Source: Bicyclus anynana
Lineage: Eukaryota > Arthropoda > Insecta > Lepidoptera > Nymphalidae
Direction of reading: 5' to 3'
Length of the DNA stretch: 64,000 nucleotides
NCBI RefSeq assembly: GCF_947172395.1
Contig: NC_069092.1
Coordinates: 7,857,418 to 7,921,417 of the forward strand
This document shows positions 11,405 to 24,407 of the stretch, one piece after another. Every line of letters begins with the position of its first letter. Position 1 is the stretch's first letter. The notes under the pieces were generated by a model. That model was given only the letters and a program-made list of their open reading frames with translations. It had not been told where the DNA came from and searched no databases. A program made the translations under genes and the position numbers.

Positions 11405-13476
11405 TAGGTTAAGTAAGCTAAAAAAATATTTGATTATTTATAATTGCAGAAGACTGTTAACTGTACCGTAATCTATCACTTACTAGTACAATGCTTTATC
11501 CGGATCGCCAAGAGCCGTTACCGTCTACGACCATTAAACTACCAATGTTAATTATTGACAGTTAATGCCGACCGCATTGATACCGCCGCCACCCGTGCGT
11601 GGCGAACACCTTCTCTCCAACTAAACAAATGCCATGAGATTTCTATGCTATCAATATCACTATATCATAGGATAGTTTCAATGTAGTTAAATTCTATAAA
11701 ATTGTTTAATGATTGTAATTCAAATAAATGCAAATTAATAAAATAATAATTACTTTGAAACGGCTCGAACATTTATGTATTTATTAGGAAGCGACGTTGT
11801 ATACAAAAAACTTATGACTAACTAAACATAACATGCATTAAAAATAATATACTTCATTGTACAATCCACTTACAAGCTAACTCAACATGTGTTTAATTCT
11901 AGACAATTCTTAATTTATCATAAAATAAAAACAAAAAAAAAACTAAAAGAATTAAAAATCTGTAATTACAATAATAAAATCCTGGAAAAATTAAAATATA
12001 AACTTCTGGATACCCAAAAAATCAAAAAAAAAAAGAAACTTCTTTCAAAGACTACAACCTAAACTCCGTATTTGCCGTACTTACTTTAACGCAATTGTAT
12101 ATTTACTGGCAACTCTCTTACGCTACTTGGCAAAGCTACTCGTAATGTAAATGTTGTCTAAAATGTAAAAGAATACGAGTATAAAGGAAAGGAAAAGAGA
12201 TGACGTGTCGAGAACTAATAATAATTTATCTTGAAGTGGTCGTCGGTCCTTTAAATTTACACAATATATTGATTATGTACTCGACGGAAGCTCCCAGCAG
12301 GTTAGTGGAAACAAGATAACTCCATCATCATTATAATTTTAATTTCAGGATTCCGTGATATGAAAAGTGAAATATGTAAACACAATCGGTAAACTGGTTT
12401 ATTGAGATCTGACAGTACAACCAGATCAATTACTTACTATTTATTTTATAGCTAACATTTACTGGTGTTCAAAGTATAACCGTATCTAGAGTTATTACTA
12501 TAACTACTCCAGTGTGGGATAAATTGTTTACTAAAAACAAGATTCTTGTAAATACTTCTTGAAAAGCTATCTCTTATTGCATACCTACGGAACCCTTAGG
12601 ACACTTAAGACTCACATTTGGTTCGTCTTGTGTTTATAGTAGGTACGTCAAAGTTCCAATTTTTATTGGTGTTTATCACAAACTCATAGCCAACAAAATT
12701 TATGACGGGAAAATACCGTTTCGGCACGATTTGCGATTCGAGAATTTATGACTTCCATAAATATTTGAAAATATAATCGATAAACCTCTTTAGTAATAAT
12801 TTAGAGGCGTACTCAGGAGATCGATACTTTAAACATTTACAATTGATTTGTGGCGTGTCGTAATGATATAAGTTATTGTTAACCGACTTCGAAAACGTGT
12901 GTTCTGTATTTGAATCGCATGTATATCTGTGATTTTCTCAGTAAGGTGTTTGTTACTTCAATGCATTTTTTTCTTAAAAAAATCGGTACGAAGATTGTAA
13001 GGAATTGAAAAACAGTATATAAGGATATACAAAATCATATTACAATAAATAAAGATATGATTTTACGAGTATTGAAATTGACTTAAGAGTAAACATACCA
13101 AACATTTTTAGATATACTTGTATTTCATGATTGACGAATATTAGTCATTACCAAATCCCTCGAGTCAGGTGATAAATATTCTTGACGAGACAAGTTCTTA
13201 AGTAACAAAGTGAAATATTTTTATCAATAATAAACTAGACAGTAAAATAAGTATACGTCGGGCAAATATTTGATTTGAAAGTTTGACGCCCACGCTAGCG
13301 CATATCCCGAACAAATTTTATTTGTGCGTTGAACAAGTTTTATTTGTTCGATAGTGTACACACTGGTAATACAGTTTTGAAATTATGATGTCAAGATGAA
13401 TAAAATATGGAGGCTTTGCAACATTACTAATACAACGAGAGAATGTTGTAGCTAGTCTACGTCCTTATATAAAACT
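11405..13476. other. No gene or known repeat recognised
   Basis: Very AT-rich in places, with runs of A at 11930-12040. No open frame worth reporting and no copy of the window's repeat families. Confidence 0.55.
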
Positions 13477-13800
13477 ATTTTTTTTATTCTATGACAAGTT
13501 AGTTCTTGAATGCGATCTCACCTGATGTTGCAGTCTAAGATGGAAGAGGGCGAACTTGGAAGAGGTATAAGATTAGTCTACCCACACATCTGACGGTCAA
13601 CGCGGCATCGTACCGGAACGTTAAATAGCTTACATACGGTACATCTCTATCGATAGAGTGCTTACTATTACTAACCACGGCCTAAGCCTACCACCGGACC
13701 AGAATTGAACAAATTTAGAAAATAGTTAATCTTAAACTGACTTGGGTTGGGTTTGAACCCAGATCCTCTCTGTTGAGAACCACTACTACACAGTTGATAG
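13477..13800 (-). mobile_element. SINE-C, near full length with tRNA-like head
   Basis: Left end is a T-run then 'CAAGTTAGTTCTTGAATGCG', 'TCTAAGATGGAAG' and 'CATCGTACCGGAACG'. The right end has 'GGGTTTGAACCCAGATCCTC', an inverted B-box-like block of a tRNA head. Relatives: 33288-33515, 7281-7485 and the start of one at 63962. Confidence 0.65.
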
Positions 13801-14039
13801 ACTGAAAAAATCTGGAAGTTTGCGCGTGCTTCTACCACAGGTAAGTACGATAGACGGTAGTCAGCTATGGAGTTTGGTTATACTCGTAAGTGGGAGGAAA
13901 CAGGCATTATGTATCATCATAATCGGACTTAAACTTCCTTTTAGGAGAGGGGATATGGTATAGCTTAGACCCACCATGTTTCTACAGTGCAAGTTGGCGG
14001 GCTTAGTGTGTGATAATGTCTGATTTTGTGACAAACACT

Positions 14040-14170
14040 ATGTGTGGGATGTGTAACACCAGCTTCCCAACTATTACTAATTTTACTAAAAAAATCCTTT
14101 AAAAAAAGCTCAGTATTCATAGCCTGACCCAGGATTTCGTGATCCAAAGTACATAGGTTAAACACTGTAA
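14040..14170 (-). mobile_element. SINE-B remnant
   Basis: 'GGGATGTGTAACACCAGCTT' and 'GACCCAGGATTTCGTGATCC' followed by an eroded A-box region match the inverted SINE-B at 59929-60090. Heavily mutated. Confidence 0.45.
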
Positions 14171-14171
14171 C

Positions 14172-14980
14172 AACAAGTCAGTTAGGTTTGTAGGTACTTG
14201 TATAAGGTAGTGTAATTACAGATATGGTACATTCAATGCGATCTTTCCCAAACGGCAAAAAACTAATTGTATGTGTTTGGCTTAAGTGCAAGCGGGTTCA
14301 GGCGGGAGATGATCTCTCACATGATAGCGCGGCGCCGGATGCCGCGATACCGTCGCCTGCCGTCCTCTAATTACGTACACCATCCCATGAAATATTCGCG
14401 GATGTGCGCGCGCACGCATTGTCTCCTCCGCCTTACTTCCTGAACACTTTACCCGTAAAGTGATCTAATCTCGCCTAGTGTGGATTTAAACGGACTGTTT
14501 ACTTGATTAGAGCCATTTACTTGAGTAACTGTACTTTAGTAGCGCAAACAAGAATTTATACTCTTTCCTGGAGACACATATTATACCAGTTTTTTATCAG
14601 TGGTCCGTACGTAGCAATGATTGCTAGCGCTTGCCAGAAAATCATAAAAGCTTTCGATGCGGTCGCTCTGGGCTCACAATGTTTCCAATGAACGTTATTT
14701 GTAACGTTACTAAATGTTTCATCAACGTTATCACATTATACAGGGCATAGAGACTAATTTCTTATATGAGCACCACACTTTGGTAAACTTTACCATAGAC
14801 ATAGGTCTTTTGTAGAGACTTCCAAATTCAGTAGATCCATGCGACACGTTTATAGTGTCGTCAGTATACCTGGTGGGGGCAACGTGGTACCCCAATGTCC
14901 AACAGCTTTTCAAATTATGTGCACCGCTTATTGCCAAATCATCTTAGGACTTTTTATGTCGGTTATGTCGTTATGTCGGT
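14172..14980. other. No gene recognised
   Basis: GC-richer block at about 14280-14450, then ordinary DNA. A minus-strand 68-codon frame (14731-14937) lies just past the LINE fragment and may be part of the same decayed element, but no motif supports that. Confidence 0.4.
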
Positions 14981-14984
14981 AAAT

Positions 14985-15120
14985 GTGGTTTTTTTACGGA
15001 TCTTCTCATTTCTGGTTCGATCACGCAGACATACTCCAAGTATAGCCGCATATTCGCACAGAGACTCTATCGCCCGCTGAATGACTGTGAGCCTTCTTAT
15101 GGTGCTCGTAGTTAGCGACC
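14985..15120 (-). pseudogene. LINE endonuclease/RT C-terminal fragment
   Basis: Minus-strand translation gives SESLCEYAAILGVCLRDRTR then NEKIRK, which aligns with LKAMLEVSLRNRSRNEEIRK of the 51851-52145 fragment. Too short for a function; a relic of a non-LTR retrotransposon ORF. Confidence 0.5.
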
Positions 15121-15157
15121 TAGGCCTTTTTTATAGTCCATGTGACATACACGAGAC

Positions 15158-15472
15158 GAGATAGCCAGATGAATATGACCTTTGCCTTTGATTCAGAGGG
15201 CGGAGGTTCTAGGGGCCTCCTCCAATGTACCTCCAATTTTTCAGTTATATTTTTAAGAAATTAAATATCACGTATCTCAAACGGTGAAGAAAAAACATAG
15301 TGAGGAAACCTGCACACCAAAGAATTTTCTTAATTCTCTACGTTTGTAAAGTCTGCTAATCCGCATTGGGCCAGCGTGGACTAAGCACCCCTGTCATTCT
15401 GAGAAGAGACTCGTACTCAATAGTAAGCCGAATATAGGTTGTTAATGATGATGATGATGTTGATGATAACAA
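15158..15472 (+). mobile_element. SINE-A, full length but diverged
   Basis: tRNA-like head 'GATAGCCAGATGAATATGAC' with an eroded B box, conserved body ('AAATATCACGTATCTCAAAC', 'GTGAGGAAACCTGCACACC'), and the tail region '...AGCCGAATATAGGTTG' ending in (GAT)n at about 15446-15470. Confidence 0.8.
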
Positions 15473-15528
15473 AAATGTCTAATGGGAGGCAATGATGAGG
15501 TCTAAGATTTAAGGTGTTTATAGCTCGT

Positions 15529-15658
15529 GCGCTGTAGCATGGTGCGGGTGACAGTTCGTCTCTCCTCCGAACTCTTGAAAGTTAGCCGCGATTCACGATA
15601 TTAGTACGTACCTATTGTGAACGTCATAAGGCAACTGTCCCGCACCATGCTACAGCGC
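15529..15658. mobile_element. MITE-5, short inverted-repeat element
   Basis: Left arm GCGCTGTAGCATGGTGCGGG at 15529-15548 is repeated inverted at 15639-15658; the match continues about 6 bases inward (ACAGTT) after a 2-base gap. The 130-bp span has no coding capacity. The flanking duplication is not clear. Confidence 0.6.
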
Positions 15659-16017
15659 AGATAGTATAGATTGTAGGGCTACCTATGCACCTTGCATGCT
15701 CGAAGCTTGTACTATGCAAAAACCTGTGCTGCAGCCAGCAAGACACTACACCAAAGTATACGTTAATTCGAGTTAAATTTCCACAACATATTTTGAAACC
15801 ACAATCTCATAAAGTGAATGAATAGCACATAGGAAGTTTGTGCGGCATATTAATGAAGCACTGATTGGATGCACGCGTGTAGGAGTGCTTTTAAGTTGTT
15901 GGCCACCCGGCCCGCCCGATTATGCGCAGTGCAGCTTTCATGTTTCTGTCCATACCCGAATAGAGGCCAGTTTGTTACATTTGTGCAAGAAATCTGTACT
16001 GATACTGATATTATAAA

Positions 16018-16090
16018 TTCGAAATTCAAATTCAAAATTCATTTATTTTCAAACAACGTTACTTTACAAGCACTGTTGAAACGTCACGTT
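16018..16090 (+). repeat. Repeat X fragment
   Basis: 'AAATTCATTTATTTTCAAAC' then 'TTTACAAGCACTGTTGAAAC', matching the start of repeat X at 2150 and 37460. Confidence 0.45.
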
Positions 16091-16094
16091 AGAT

Positions 16095-17690
16095 GAATAG
16101 AGAAACGGCAGCTTAGATGAGTGAATGTTTTTTATTCAATCACATTAATTTAAGCAGACTCAGATGTGATTTCAAAAATAAGAAAACTAATGTCGAACAA
16201 AGGTTATGACTAACAACATTTGTCAGGACAACTTAATAAACAAATCAAACTATAACCAAATAAGACCCTAGAATGGCAGAGAATGACCTTGAGTGAAGTC
16301 ACGCACTTGTGAATGTGTAGGGTTAAAGACGCCTTTGACAAATATCTAACACTCCCCTTTTCCACTCAAGTCACTCTCCCCGCCTATCCCAAGTAACCCA
16401 TAAAGAATTATACAACAATAGATGTGGACGACTTGAACGCCGCGAGCACACTGAAGCCGTCCGTACCGCAAATCGTTGCAACGCGGTGATAACATAATCA
16501 ACTGAAAGCATTAAATTTAGCATAGATATTATTGTTTGTAATAGCACATAGACTTTTGTTATACATATATTCCCACATGAGCCGCGGCTCAATGCTATTC
16601 GAGTTATATTTCGACTTGGATTTCCCCCTAAATTTTCGTACAAAGATTGCTGGGGAGCTCGAGTTGATAGGTGATATAATGTGCTATGACCTTAACTCCG
16701 GACGCGTGGAGAGAGTAAAGTATGAGTGACAGATAATATCATATAACTCATATTATCTCGATTGACGTTGATTGAGCATGACGACAAATAATCATTCTTT
16801 AGACAGTGACTTTGAAAGCTAGTGAATTTTGCCCACGTACTTAAAATTTATGTAGTACGTTGATATACTATGCATATTATGTATTTACTGTACATAAATA
16901 GATAATAAAAGTTGACGTAATAGAACTAAACACTTAACTTCATCATAAAGTACATACGAGTATGTTTATTGGAAAATAAATTGCCTCATAAGAGATTTGT
17001 TTTGGTTTGTGTTGCATCAAAGATTATTAATATTAAGAAAGGAACTTAAGCGCAAACAAGATCTCTTTGAGTGGCCAAACTCATTCGTTGACTAAGGTTA
17101 ATAAATTGGTAATAATAATTGAATTAATGCAAAATTTATTTCGCCTTAATTTAAGATGTAGTATCAGATACTTCATCATCAGGTAACTCGCCATACCAAC
17201 GTGGCAAACAGGTTAAAAAATTTTATAAAGAATTCTATGTTATTCGACTATTAGGTAGGTATTTTCTTTTCAACCATTAGTCATTGCATTAGAAAAATTA
17301 CATCGATTCAACACTTATAAAATCCCTATTATTTATACATAATTTATAAGGCATTAATTTACAATTTATTAACCGTTACGAAAAAGATTAATCCAATAAG
17401 AAATGTATAACTTATCACCTGATTCGATTTGGTATGAATAAAAAAAACGTAGGTAGGCGGGAATTCGAAAACTAAAATGAAATCTTACAACTTGTCATGA
17501 CATAATGAGACGCTGATTTATTAGTAATATTCATGCAAAATTCATTTCTGTCCTGATGATTTATTGATGGCTTACTCCAATATTTAAAAAAAACGTGCTC
17601 ATTAAAAACAGTTACAAGATCTAAACGCGGCCGTGCCCATATATTTTGTGCGACAAAAACCAATGATGAATTACGGACATTATTATTATG
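16095..17690. other. No gene recognised
   Basis: Unassigned AT-rich DNA. Short open frames on both strands overlap one another and show no motif. Confidence 0.5.
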
Positions 17691-17704
17691 ATCTCTGACT
17701 ATGC

Positions 17705-18110
17705 CAGGGGCGTAGCTACCGCCGTATTTGTGATACGGAGCCCCCGGACTACAGGGACCCCTTATTACACATAAAGCAAAATTAAGTAAAATGTAATCCA
17801 CAAAAAATCTCTTTATTCCTGCGTATAGGAAACATCCTACATAGGTGTTAGGTCCGTTCCGTCCTCTATCTTTCTTTCAGCCTTCGGGCCACATCAGGCG
17901 ATGCTTCTGCGCTCGCCCAATCCCCCCGGTGACGCCGTAGTGGTTCCGCAGGGAGCTATCGGCATCTACTCAGACAGAAAAAAAAAATTGTTAGGTTACT
18001 TTCATATTTATTTTAAGCAAGCATATTTGTTTCTTTTTTGAGAACTTTTAACCCTTCAGTGGGTAAACTAATTTTAATAAAGGGTCCCTCCAAGACACCG
18101 TACGCCACTG
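17705..18110. mobile_element. hAT-type non-autonomous element
   Basis: 406 bp. Left end CAGGGGCGTAGCTACC, right end CGTACGCCACTG (inverted, imperfect). Flanked by 8-bp copies GACTATGC (17697-17704) and GAATATGC (18111-18118), 7 of 8 identical, as expected for hAT transposition. The interior (17880-17960) has 'ATCAGGCGATGCTTCTGCGC', shared inverted with repeat E at 43745-43870. No transposase. Confidence 0.7.
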
Positions 18111-18615
18111 GAATATGCGGTTACTAGGAAAGTTTAGATTTTAATAATAAAAATAGTTTCCTTATTGGTCGAGTGAAGCCGTAATAAAAATAAGTATAGC
18201 ATAGTTGTTAACGGTACGTGCTTATAATTTACGTTAGTTCCTAGGTTTTGCAATGTTATTATTTTATTAAAACTATCCCAGCGGAAACAAAAATGTTAAA
18301 AATAACGGTCCGGTTCGTGTTCGGTACTCCGAGAAAATAAAAATAACAAAGTTGCTCAATTCATTTAATACATACATAATTTTATTTTATTTAAAATTTG
18401 ATTGCTCAAAATAACTTTTATGCTTAATGAGGAAATAAAGAGAGTATTATTTTCTCTGACAGCACAAAGCCGAAAAAAATTATAAAAAAGAGACATTTTA
18501 GCCACTTCGCTGTATGAATGAATTTTAACTGATGGCTACAACATGGATTCGAAGTTCTATTATTTACTTATTGTGATAAATCTATCTTTTGAAATATCCG
18601 ATGGTACATTTACGT

Positions 18616-18918
18616 CATCAACCCATATTCGGCTCACTGCAGAGCTCAAGTCTCCTCTCAGAATGAGAGGGGTTAGGCCAATAGTCCACCACGCTGGCCC
18701 AATGCGGATTGGCAGACTTCACACACGCAGAGAATTAAGATAATTCTCTGGTATGCAGGTTTCCTCACGATGTTTTCCTTCACCGATTGAGACACGTGAT
18801 ATTTAATTTCTTAAAATGCACACATCTGAAAAGTTAGAGGTGCATGCCCCGGATCGGATTCGAACCCACACACTCCGGAATCGGAGGCAGAGGTCATATC
18901 CACTGGGCTATCACGGCT
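18616..18918 (-). mobile_element. SINE-A, full length
   Basis: Minus-strand head AGCCGTGATAGCCCAGTGGA, a good B box (GGTTCGAATCC), the complete body and the 'GAATATGGGTTGATGA' end. One of the best preserved copies; ATG-initiated frames over it are by-products. Confidence 0.85.
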
Positions 18919-19915
18919 CACACTTATTTCATATATATATACGGTACATTTATTTCATATATATAGCATGTATAATAGCACTCAACTTTTCAAAACGGCT
19001 TTTAAATTAAATAAAAATTTTAAAAGCTTGTTAGAATAAAGGATTTATATTTATATTTCTCTGTCATGGCTTTTTTATATTTTATATTATATGATCAATA
19101 ATAACAATTTCAATTGTTACATTGTTGCAGTACAACAAAATATTACAATAATTGGAAACCAGTGAACAGCGTCCATATATTTGAAGCTGGACTTTTACAA
19201 ATTACATTTCTACAGGTCCCAACAAATCGTGACTGTTTATTGAGAGCAACTTCAGTCTAATCTGGACATATTTGTTATTCTATTTTATCGGAACTAATAA
19301 ATTATGCAAATAAAGCACGATTGACTTTAACACGTTTAAAATGAAAAACTAAAAGCTAATGTAATCTAGTCTTCATGCTTATTTTGTGATTATAATGAAC
19401 CTATGATCCTACTCATCCTAATGGTGGTGCGTTTTAGATTGATTAGTTAACTTTTTTGACTAAGCTTCATAGGGAATCGGGTCGGATTAAAAATATGTCT
19501 ATTGTTATTGTCAATCTTTCACTCTGACCAATTACTCGTATTGTATAGAACCTGCCTCGCTAGACGTTACTTTTCTGTCAAAGTACATGATCAACGATCT
19601 AATGCGAACTGTCTCTATAGTATCGATGTATCATAGTTGTAATCTCATGCTCGTCGGTTAAAGAGCTCCGTAAAAATACCTTTTTGTGTAGTTGAATGGC
19701 TTAAAAAACGTGTTTAGTATAAGATATATACCAAATCTAAGCTCAGAAAATTACAGATAATTTTGTTCGTGAATTTGGGTGTGATAGTGGTCCTTCTATA
19801 ATTGATCTGAGATCTTTCAAGTATCAGTAACAGCCACATTTGGGAAAATAGTGGGTGAGTAGTTTCATTCCCGTGTCTCGGAGAGCTCCTAAAGAAGTCA
19901 GTTCCGGACATCGTC
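18919..19915. other. No gene recognised
   Basis: Begins with a short local duplication (TTATTTCATATATATA, twice, around 18925-18965) followed by unassigned AT-rich DNA. Confidence 0.5.
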
Positions 19916-19917
19916 AT

Positions 19918-20060
19918 CCAGCGGCTCCCTGCTATCGACGGAGGCTCGAGACCGTTTTATTTGGAAGTTCATGCAAAAGGCCTATGATGATGATGACTTG
20001 ATGTCCAGCAGTGGACGTCCAACGGATGTTAATAATGATAATGGTGATGATGATTTGTTA
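19918..20060 (+). repeat. LINE 3' tail remnant
   Basis: 'CCAGCGGCTCCCTGC', 'GCTCGAGACCGTTTT', 'CATGCAAAAGGCCTATG' and 'CAGCAGTGGACGTCCAACGG' ending in GAT-rich repeats are the recurring 3' end of the endonuclease/RT LINE also seen at 28690-28770, 51851-51930 and 61561-61740. Confidence 0.6.
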
Positions 20061-20206
20061 TAAATACTGCACTGCAATAAAATAATTTTCTTAATGTCTG
20101 AGAAAAGCGAAAACAAGCAAACATTTTAGAAATATATTTTTTAATTTTCTTAACTCTGTTATTCTATACACTCAATTTTAGATAATTAAATTCAATGCTG
20201 AATAGT

Positions 20207-20363
20207 TTGTTTGTTTGCTTGAACGCTCTAATCAGGAACTACTGATCCGATTTGGAAAATTCTTTAGATAGCCCATTTAACGAGGAAGGCTATAGGCTTA
20301 ATTATCCCCGTATTCCTACGTGAAACGGGAACCACGCGACTGAAATCGCGCGGCGTCAGCTAG
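20207..20363 (+). mobile_element. Helitron-like element, 5'-truncated
   Basis: Plus orientation: 'CAGGAACTACTGATCCGATT', 'GCTATAGGCTTAATTATCCC', then 'GAAATCGCGCGGCGTCAG' and CTAG at 20360-20363 followed by T. The TCTATACTAAT start is missing. Confidence 0.55.
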
Positions 20364-20369
20364 TTTTAT

Positions 20370-21990
20370 TATAAAACCTATTTACATTGAAAGACATAGA
20401 CGGGCGCTAATACCCAATTAAGTTTGTGTTTGTAGTGTACTCTGAAAAGTGTGTGCTAAGTCTCAAGTGACGGGTCGTATGTAAATATTTGCGATGTGAA
20501 CGACTTAGTCATCGAGTGCGTATACTCGTAGGTGTGAAATTCGGCGTGTGGTCGCTTTGCCTTACCGACCTTACCGTTCCCAGTTCCGCACCGTTAATTT
20601 GATGTACGGAGGCAGATGGCCGCGGGCCGATAGCGAGAACCGCGCACCTTCCGCACTTTACCGCAAACGCGAGACATTTGCATGCAACAAGCAACGAACG
20701 TACGGCGTATTCTAATGGGTTCTCTAATATATAAACGGCTAAAAACTCTGTTTATCGCCGATAGCTTTTTTGCGTTGGGTTGCTTGCGTAGCTGTCAAAG
20801 CAAAGCTTGATTAAGTCCCCGCTAGTTATTAGTAGTCCTAGCGTTAGCTTCAGTGATTTTATGTTATGTATTAGTCAATGTGCAAAACGTATAAATATAA
20901 TTTTAACATGCCATATTTATCACTGAAAAACTCAAGATGTAAATCTTTTTTAACCTAAAACATTTTGTAAATGCAGACTAATAAAACCATATACAATAAA
21001 TACCATATAGATTTTCAGTTTGAGAAAGTCAAATTTGCCATTTCCTATTTTTTCTATTTTTGTATATTTTCTTTATATCTAAAAATATGTATATTACGTT
21101 TTGAATTTTTCCTCAACCTATCTGGGTGCACTGGCACTAAAAATAGGTCATAATGTTTGCAACAAAGTTACCGTTTTGACTTAAAAATTTAGATAAATAA
21201 TTTTTGAGTTATTAATTTAAAAAAAAAACACGAAAAGCTCGCGATCAACGATGTCTGTCAAAGTGTATGGAAATTATTTGTAAAGGTCGTTAACATTAGT
21301 ACTCGTAGCAGTCTTAATGCCATGTTACAACGTTTACCACTGAAAAGCTTAATGATACATTCGGTCTAGAAGATTTATCGTAGTTTTTGTCGCTATCGCT
21401 TGCTATATTTATAGCCGGGGCTGCCTCGCGTACTTAGCTGCATTAGCAGTGTCAGCCACGTTGGACATTATCTACAACGATTGTTAGCTACCGTGCTCGT
21501 TTTTGAGATTTTCACACTTTACGTCTAGACTTGCAATTAAGGGGGATGCGTTTTGATTGTCTCCTAAGGCAAATAAAATATTTTGTTACATAAATTATTT
21601 TACCCAGTAATATTTATTTCTTTATAAAAAGATACAATTATCTTTATTTCAGCTGCAACATGTTCTATTTGTAAATACAAACTTACTTTATTTGTTACAT
21701 CTACAGGGTATAATGCCGAAGTATGACGCTCTTATAATTCAGGATTGGTCTGAATATTTTTTATATTAATTTAACATACATAGTTAGTGCCAGTACTATT
21801 ATTTTTTTACCGATCTGTCGCTTTCTTTGCTTCAGTCTGTCGAGACTAGCAATAAGGCCTGTGCTTATCATGAAAATTGAAGCACTAAAAAATTGACAAC
21901 TTAGATAGTTCTATTTCTGGTAACTCACAGCATAAGTAAACAAATTGCACATAGATGCTTGGTAATTGAGACAACCCATAAATAAGTAAA
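20370..21990. other. No gene recognised
   Basis: Contains a GC-richer patch (about 20500-20700) with no protein match, then AT-rich DNA. It could include regulatory sequence, but nothing in it can be named. Confidence 0.45.
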
Positions 21991-21994
21991 TAGG

Positions 21995-22209
21995 TCTATA
22001 CTAATAAAGAGGAAAGATTTGATTTTTTGCATTAAATAGGCTCTGAAACTACTGAACCGATTTGAAAAACTCTTTCATTGTTTGGAAGCTAAGCTATACT
22101 ATCCCTGAGTGGCTATAATTTTTCCCCTTATTCCTACGGGAACGAATTCTACGCGATATGAGAACCTCCTCCTTTTTGAAATTGGTTAAAAACTGCGAGT
22201 TTCTGCTAG
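21995..22209 (+). mobile_element. Helitron-like element with both termini
   Basis: Starts TCTATACTAATAAAGAGG at 21995 and ends CTAG at 22206-22209 followed by T. The middle has 'AACTACTGAACCGATTTG' and 'TTCCTACGGGAACG'. The interior near the 3' end has diverged. Confidence 0.6.
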
Positions 22210-24400
22210 TAAATAAATAAATACAGGTATTAGATGTTGAGCTTCACTTGGACCACAGCCGAAGCGAGATTGACCGTGATTTTGGGTCAATTTGCATGTG
22301 AGCCGATGAAAAGTTCCAAGATAACGCTTTTACGTTAAAATCTCAGCCCGCATCAGACATCCTCCTTATACGTATCATCCATCAACTTACTTACGAGTAT
22401 TTAGACCTCGTTTACCTTAAAAGGCGGGGAGAATTAATACACTAAATTCTCAATGTTCCACTGAACTTGTTTCTTGCGTTTCGTTTGTTTTTTTTTCTCG
22501 TCCGATGAAGTGGACTAAACTTTATCGCCACAGATAATCGCTAAGTATAAAGTAATTATTTTTAAGCAGAAAAGACTGGAGATTTTTGTCGCTAAATTAT
22601 TTTACGCATCAGAACCCAGATAGATCAGTGTATAAAATAAATAAACAGGTTAAATAATTTTGTGTTTTTGCGACTACTAGTAAACTTAGTATAACGTGTT
22701 ACGTTAGTCATAAATTTTGCTTCGCGAATTAGATAAAATTTACACAGTACAGTCCCTCAACATGACGTTTTACAGAAACCTAACCAAATGTAATAAATAT
22801 TAAAAGACAAAGTTGGGTTTAGTTGAGGCGTTTAGGCAACATTCTTCACGAAGCTAAAGCCTGAACACATTGTGTGAAAATATAGGAAGTCGTCAAATGT
22901 TGAGTTGCCGGCAACGGCTGCAGCGTGAACTGATTTTGGATTCATTCACCCCACGTTACGCGACTCGGCCGTCAGGAGTCGGCATTGTCTCCCACGAATG
23001 AACGATCCTTTGTTCGCTACACTTTGCCTACACTGTAAGCAAGACCACTCGGAACACTTCGCGCCCACTTCTAAACGTTATGTTCATGCCTCTGAGAACG
23101 CCCGAGAGCCATTACCCGATTTAACGATATTTGCTCTACAATAACGAGGCAGCCCTTGACGGTGAAACCTCTCAATCTAAGCCGCTCTTACATTTTACGA
23201 TGCGCCGCATAGTTTACTCTCGTTGTTGGAACAAAAAATATAAATATAGAATTATCCCCATTACAAGGCTCGTCTCCACAAAACGATGACCACTTTCACT
23301 GCGAGAGACAATTTATAGAATTTGAATCCCGTTTAAAACTTTCTCGTGATGAAAACGTATAATTTAGTGAATGGCCCATTAAAAAACAGACGCCGCAAAC
23401 CTTAGCCAAACAATCGAATCTTATCGTTTATTTCAGTCTGCGCTGACCATTGATCTTAACCGATTATCGGGTAATTGTGATTATGATAATGCACAGAATT
23501 TACTTTTACTAGTACCACGGTTTTGTATAGAAAGCATTTTTACGTATTGTTTATTGTTATAGGCTTTACAATGGGCACATCAAGTTGTTTGAGGTGGAAA
23601 TGATGTTGCCAATGTTTTTATGGTCGTCTATAGCGAAGGCGGCCCAAGCCGAGATGCCGTTTCCTGCTTGTTGTTATTTCATTTTACAACTTTATAAAGA
23701 TGTCCATTCTTCCCGTACATGCAAATTCCTGTAAGTGCTTTGCCGGCCCATTATGTGCAACGCAGAGGTGAAAATTATTATTTGAGAGATATATTTCGCC
23801 TATACATAAAACGACCAGTGAAGTTGAAACATAAATCAAAATGAAGCAATTATTAATAAACACAATAAGTTATTATATTAGCTCCTAATCGCTAGACGAT
23901 AGCCAGTTGCTCTATCAATTACTTAGCACCACGGACCCGCCCGATATCGCCATTATAACCACATTAGAGATGGTGTCGGCACGCCATAAAGGCATTACTA
24001 CATCTGTAACACGGTCACATCGTTTCTTGACCGCCCAATTTTTTACACCGCGTACATTTTCAACCCAGTCGAACAATTTCACGTGAGCGTGCGAAAACTC
24101 GAATGATACGGATTTTTATGAATTTCTGCTATGCATACAAACATGGTTTCGCAATTGAATGTACAGTTTTTAATTCAAACACGTGTAATCGGAAATGCTT
24201 GATGGCCTTTGTTGGTGATGAGGCATTTTTACGGGCAAGATTTCCTCACGCAAAACACGGTGGTCCACTTTACAATTGGCTAATAAAATTGATACAGTTA
24301 TCTCAAGGGCATTCTTTTTACAAGTATTGTTATTAACCTGTGATACTTTTAGCTAAGCTAACCTTAAAAGGAAACTTTCCAGTGAAAATTCCAGTTCTAT
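22210..24400. other. Repeat-poor stretch, no gene recognised
   Basis: One of the longest blocks with no copy of the window's repeat families (about 22900-24400). Composition is more balanced than its surroundings. No exon with a recognisable motif was found; the 77-codon frame at 24103-24336 has no domain. Confidence 0.5.
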
Positions 24401-24407
24401 GTACCTA

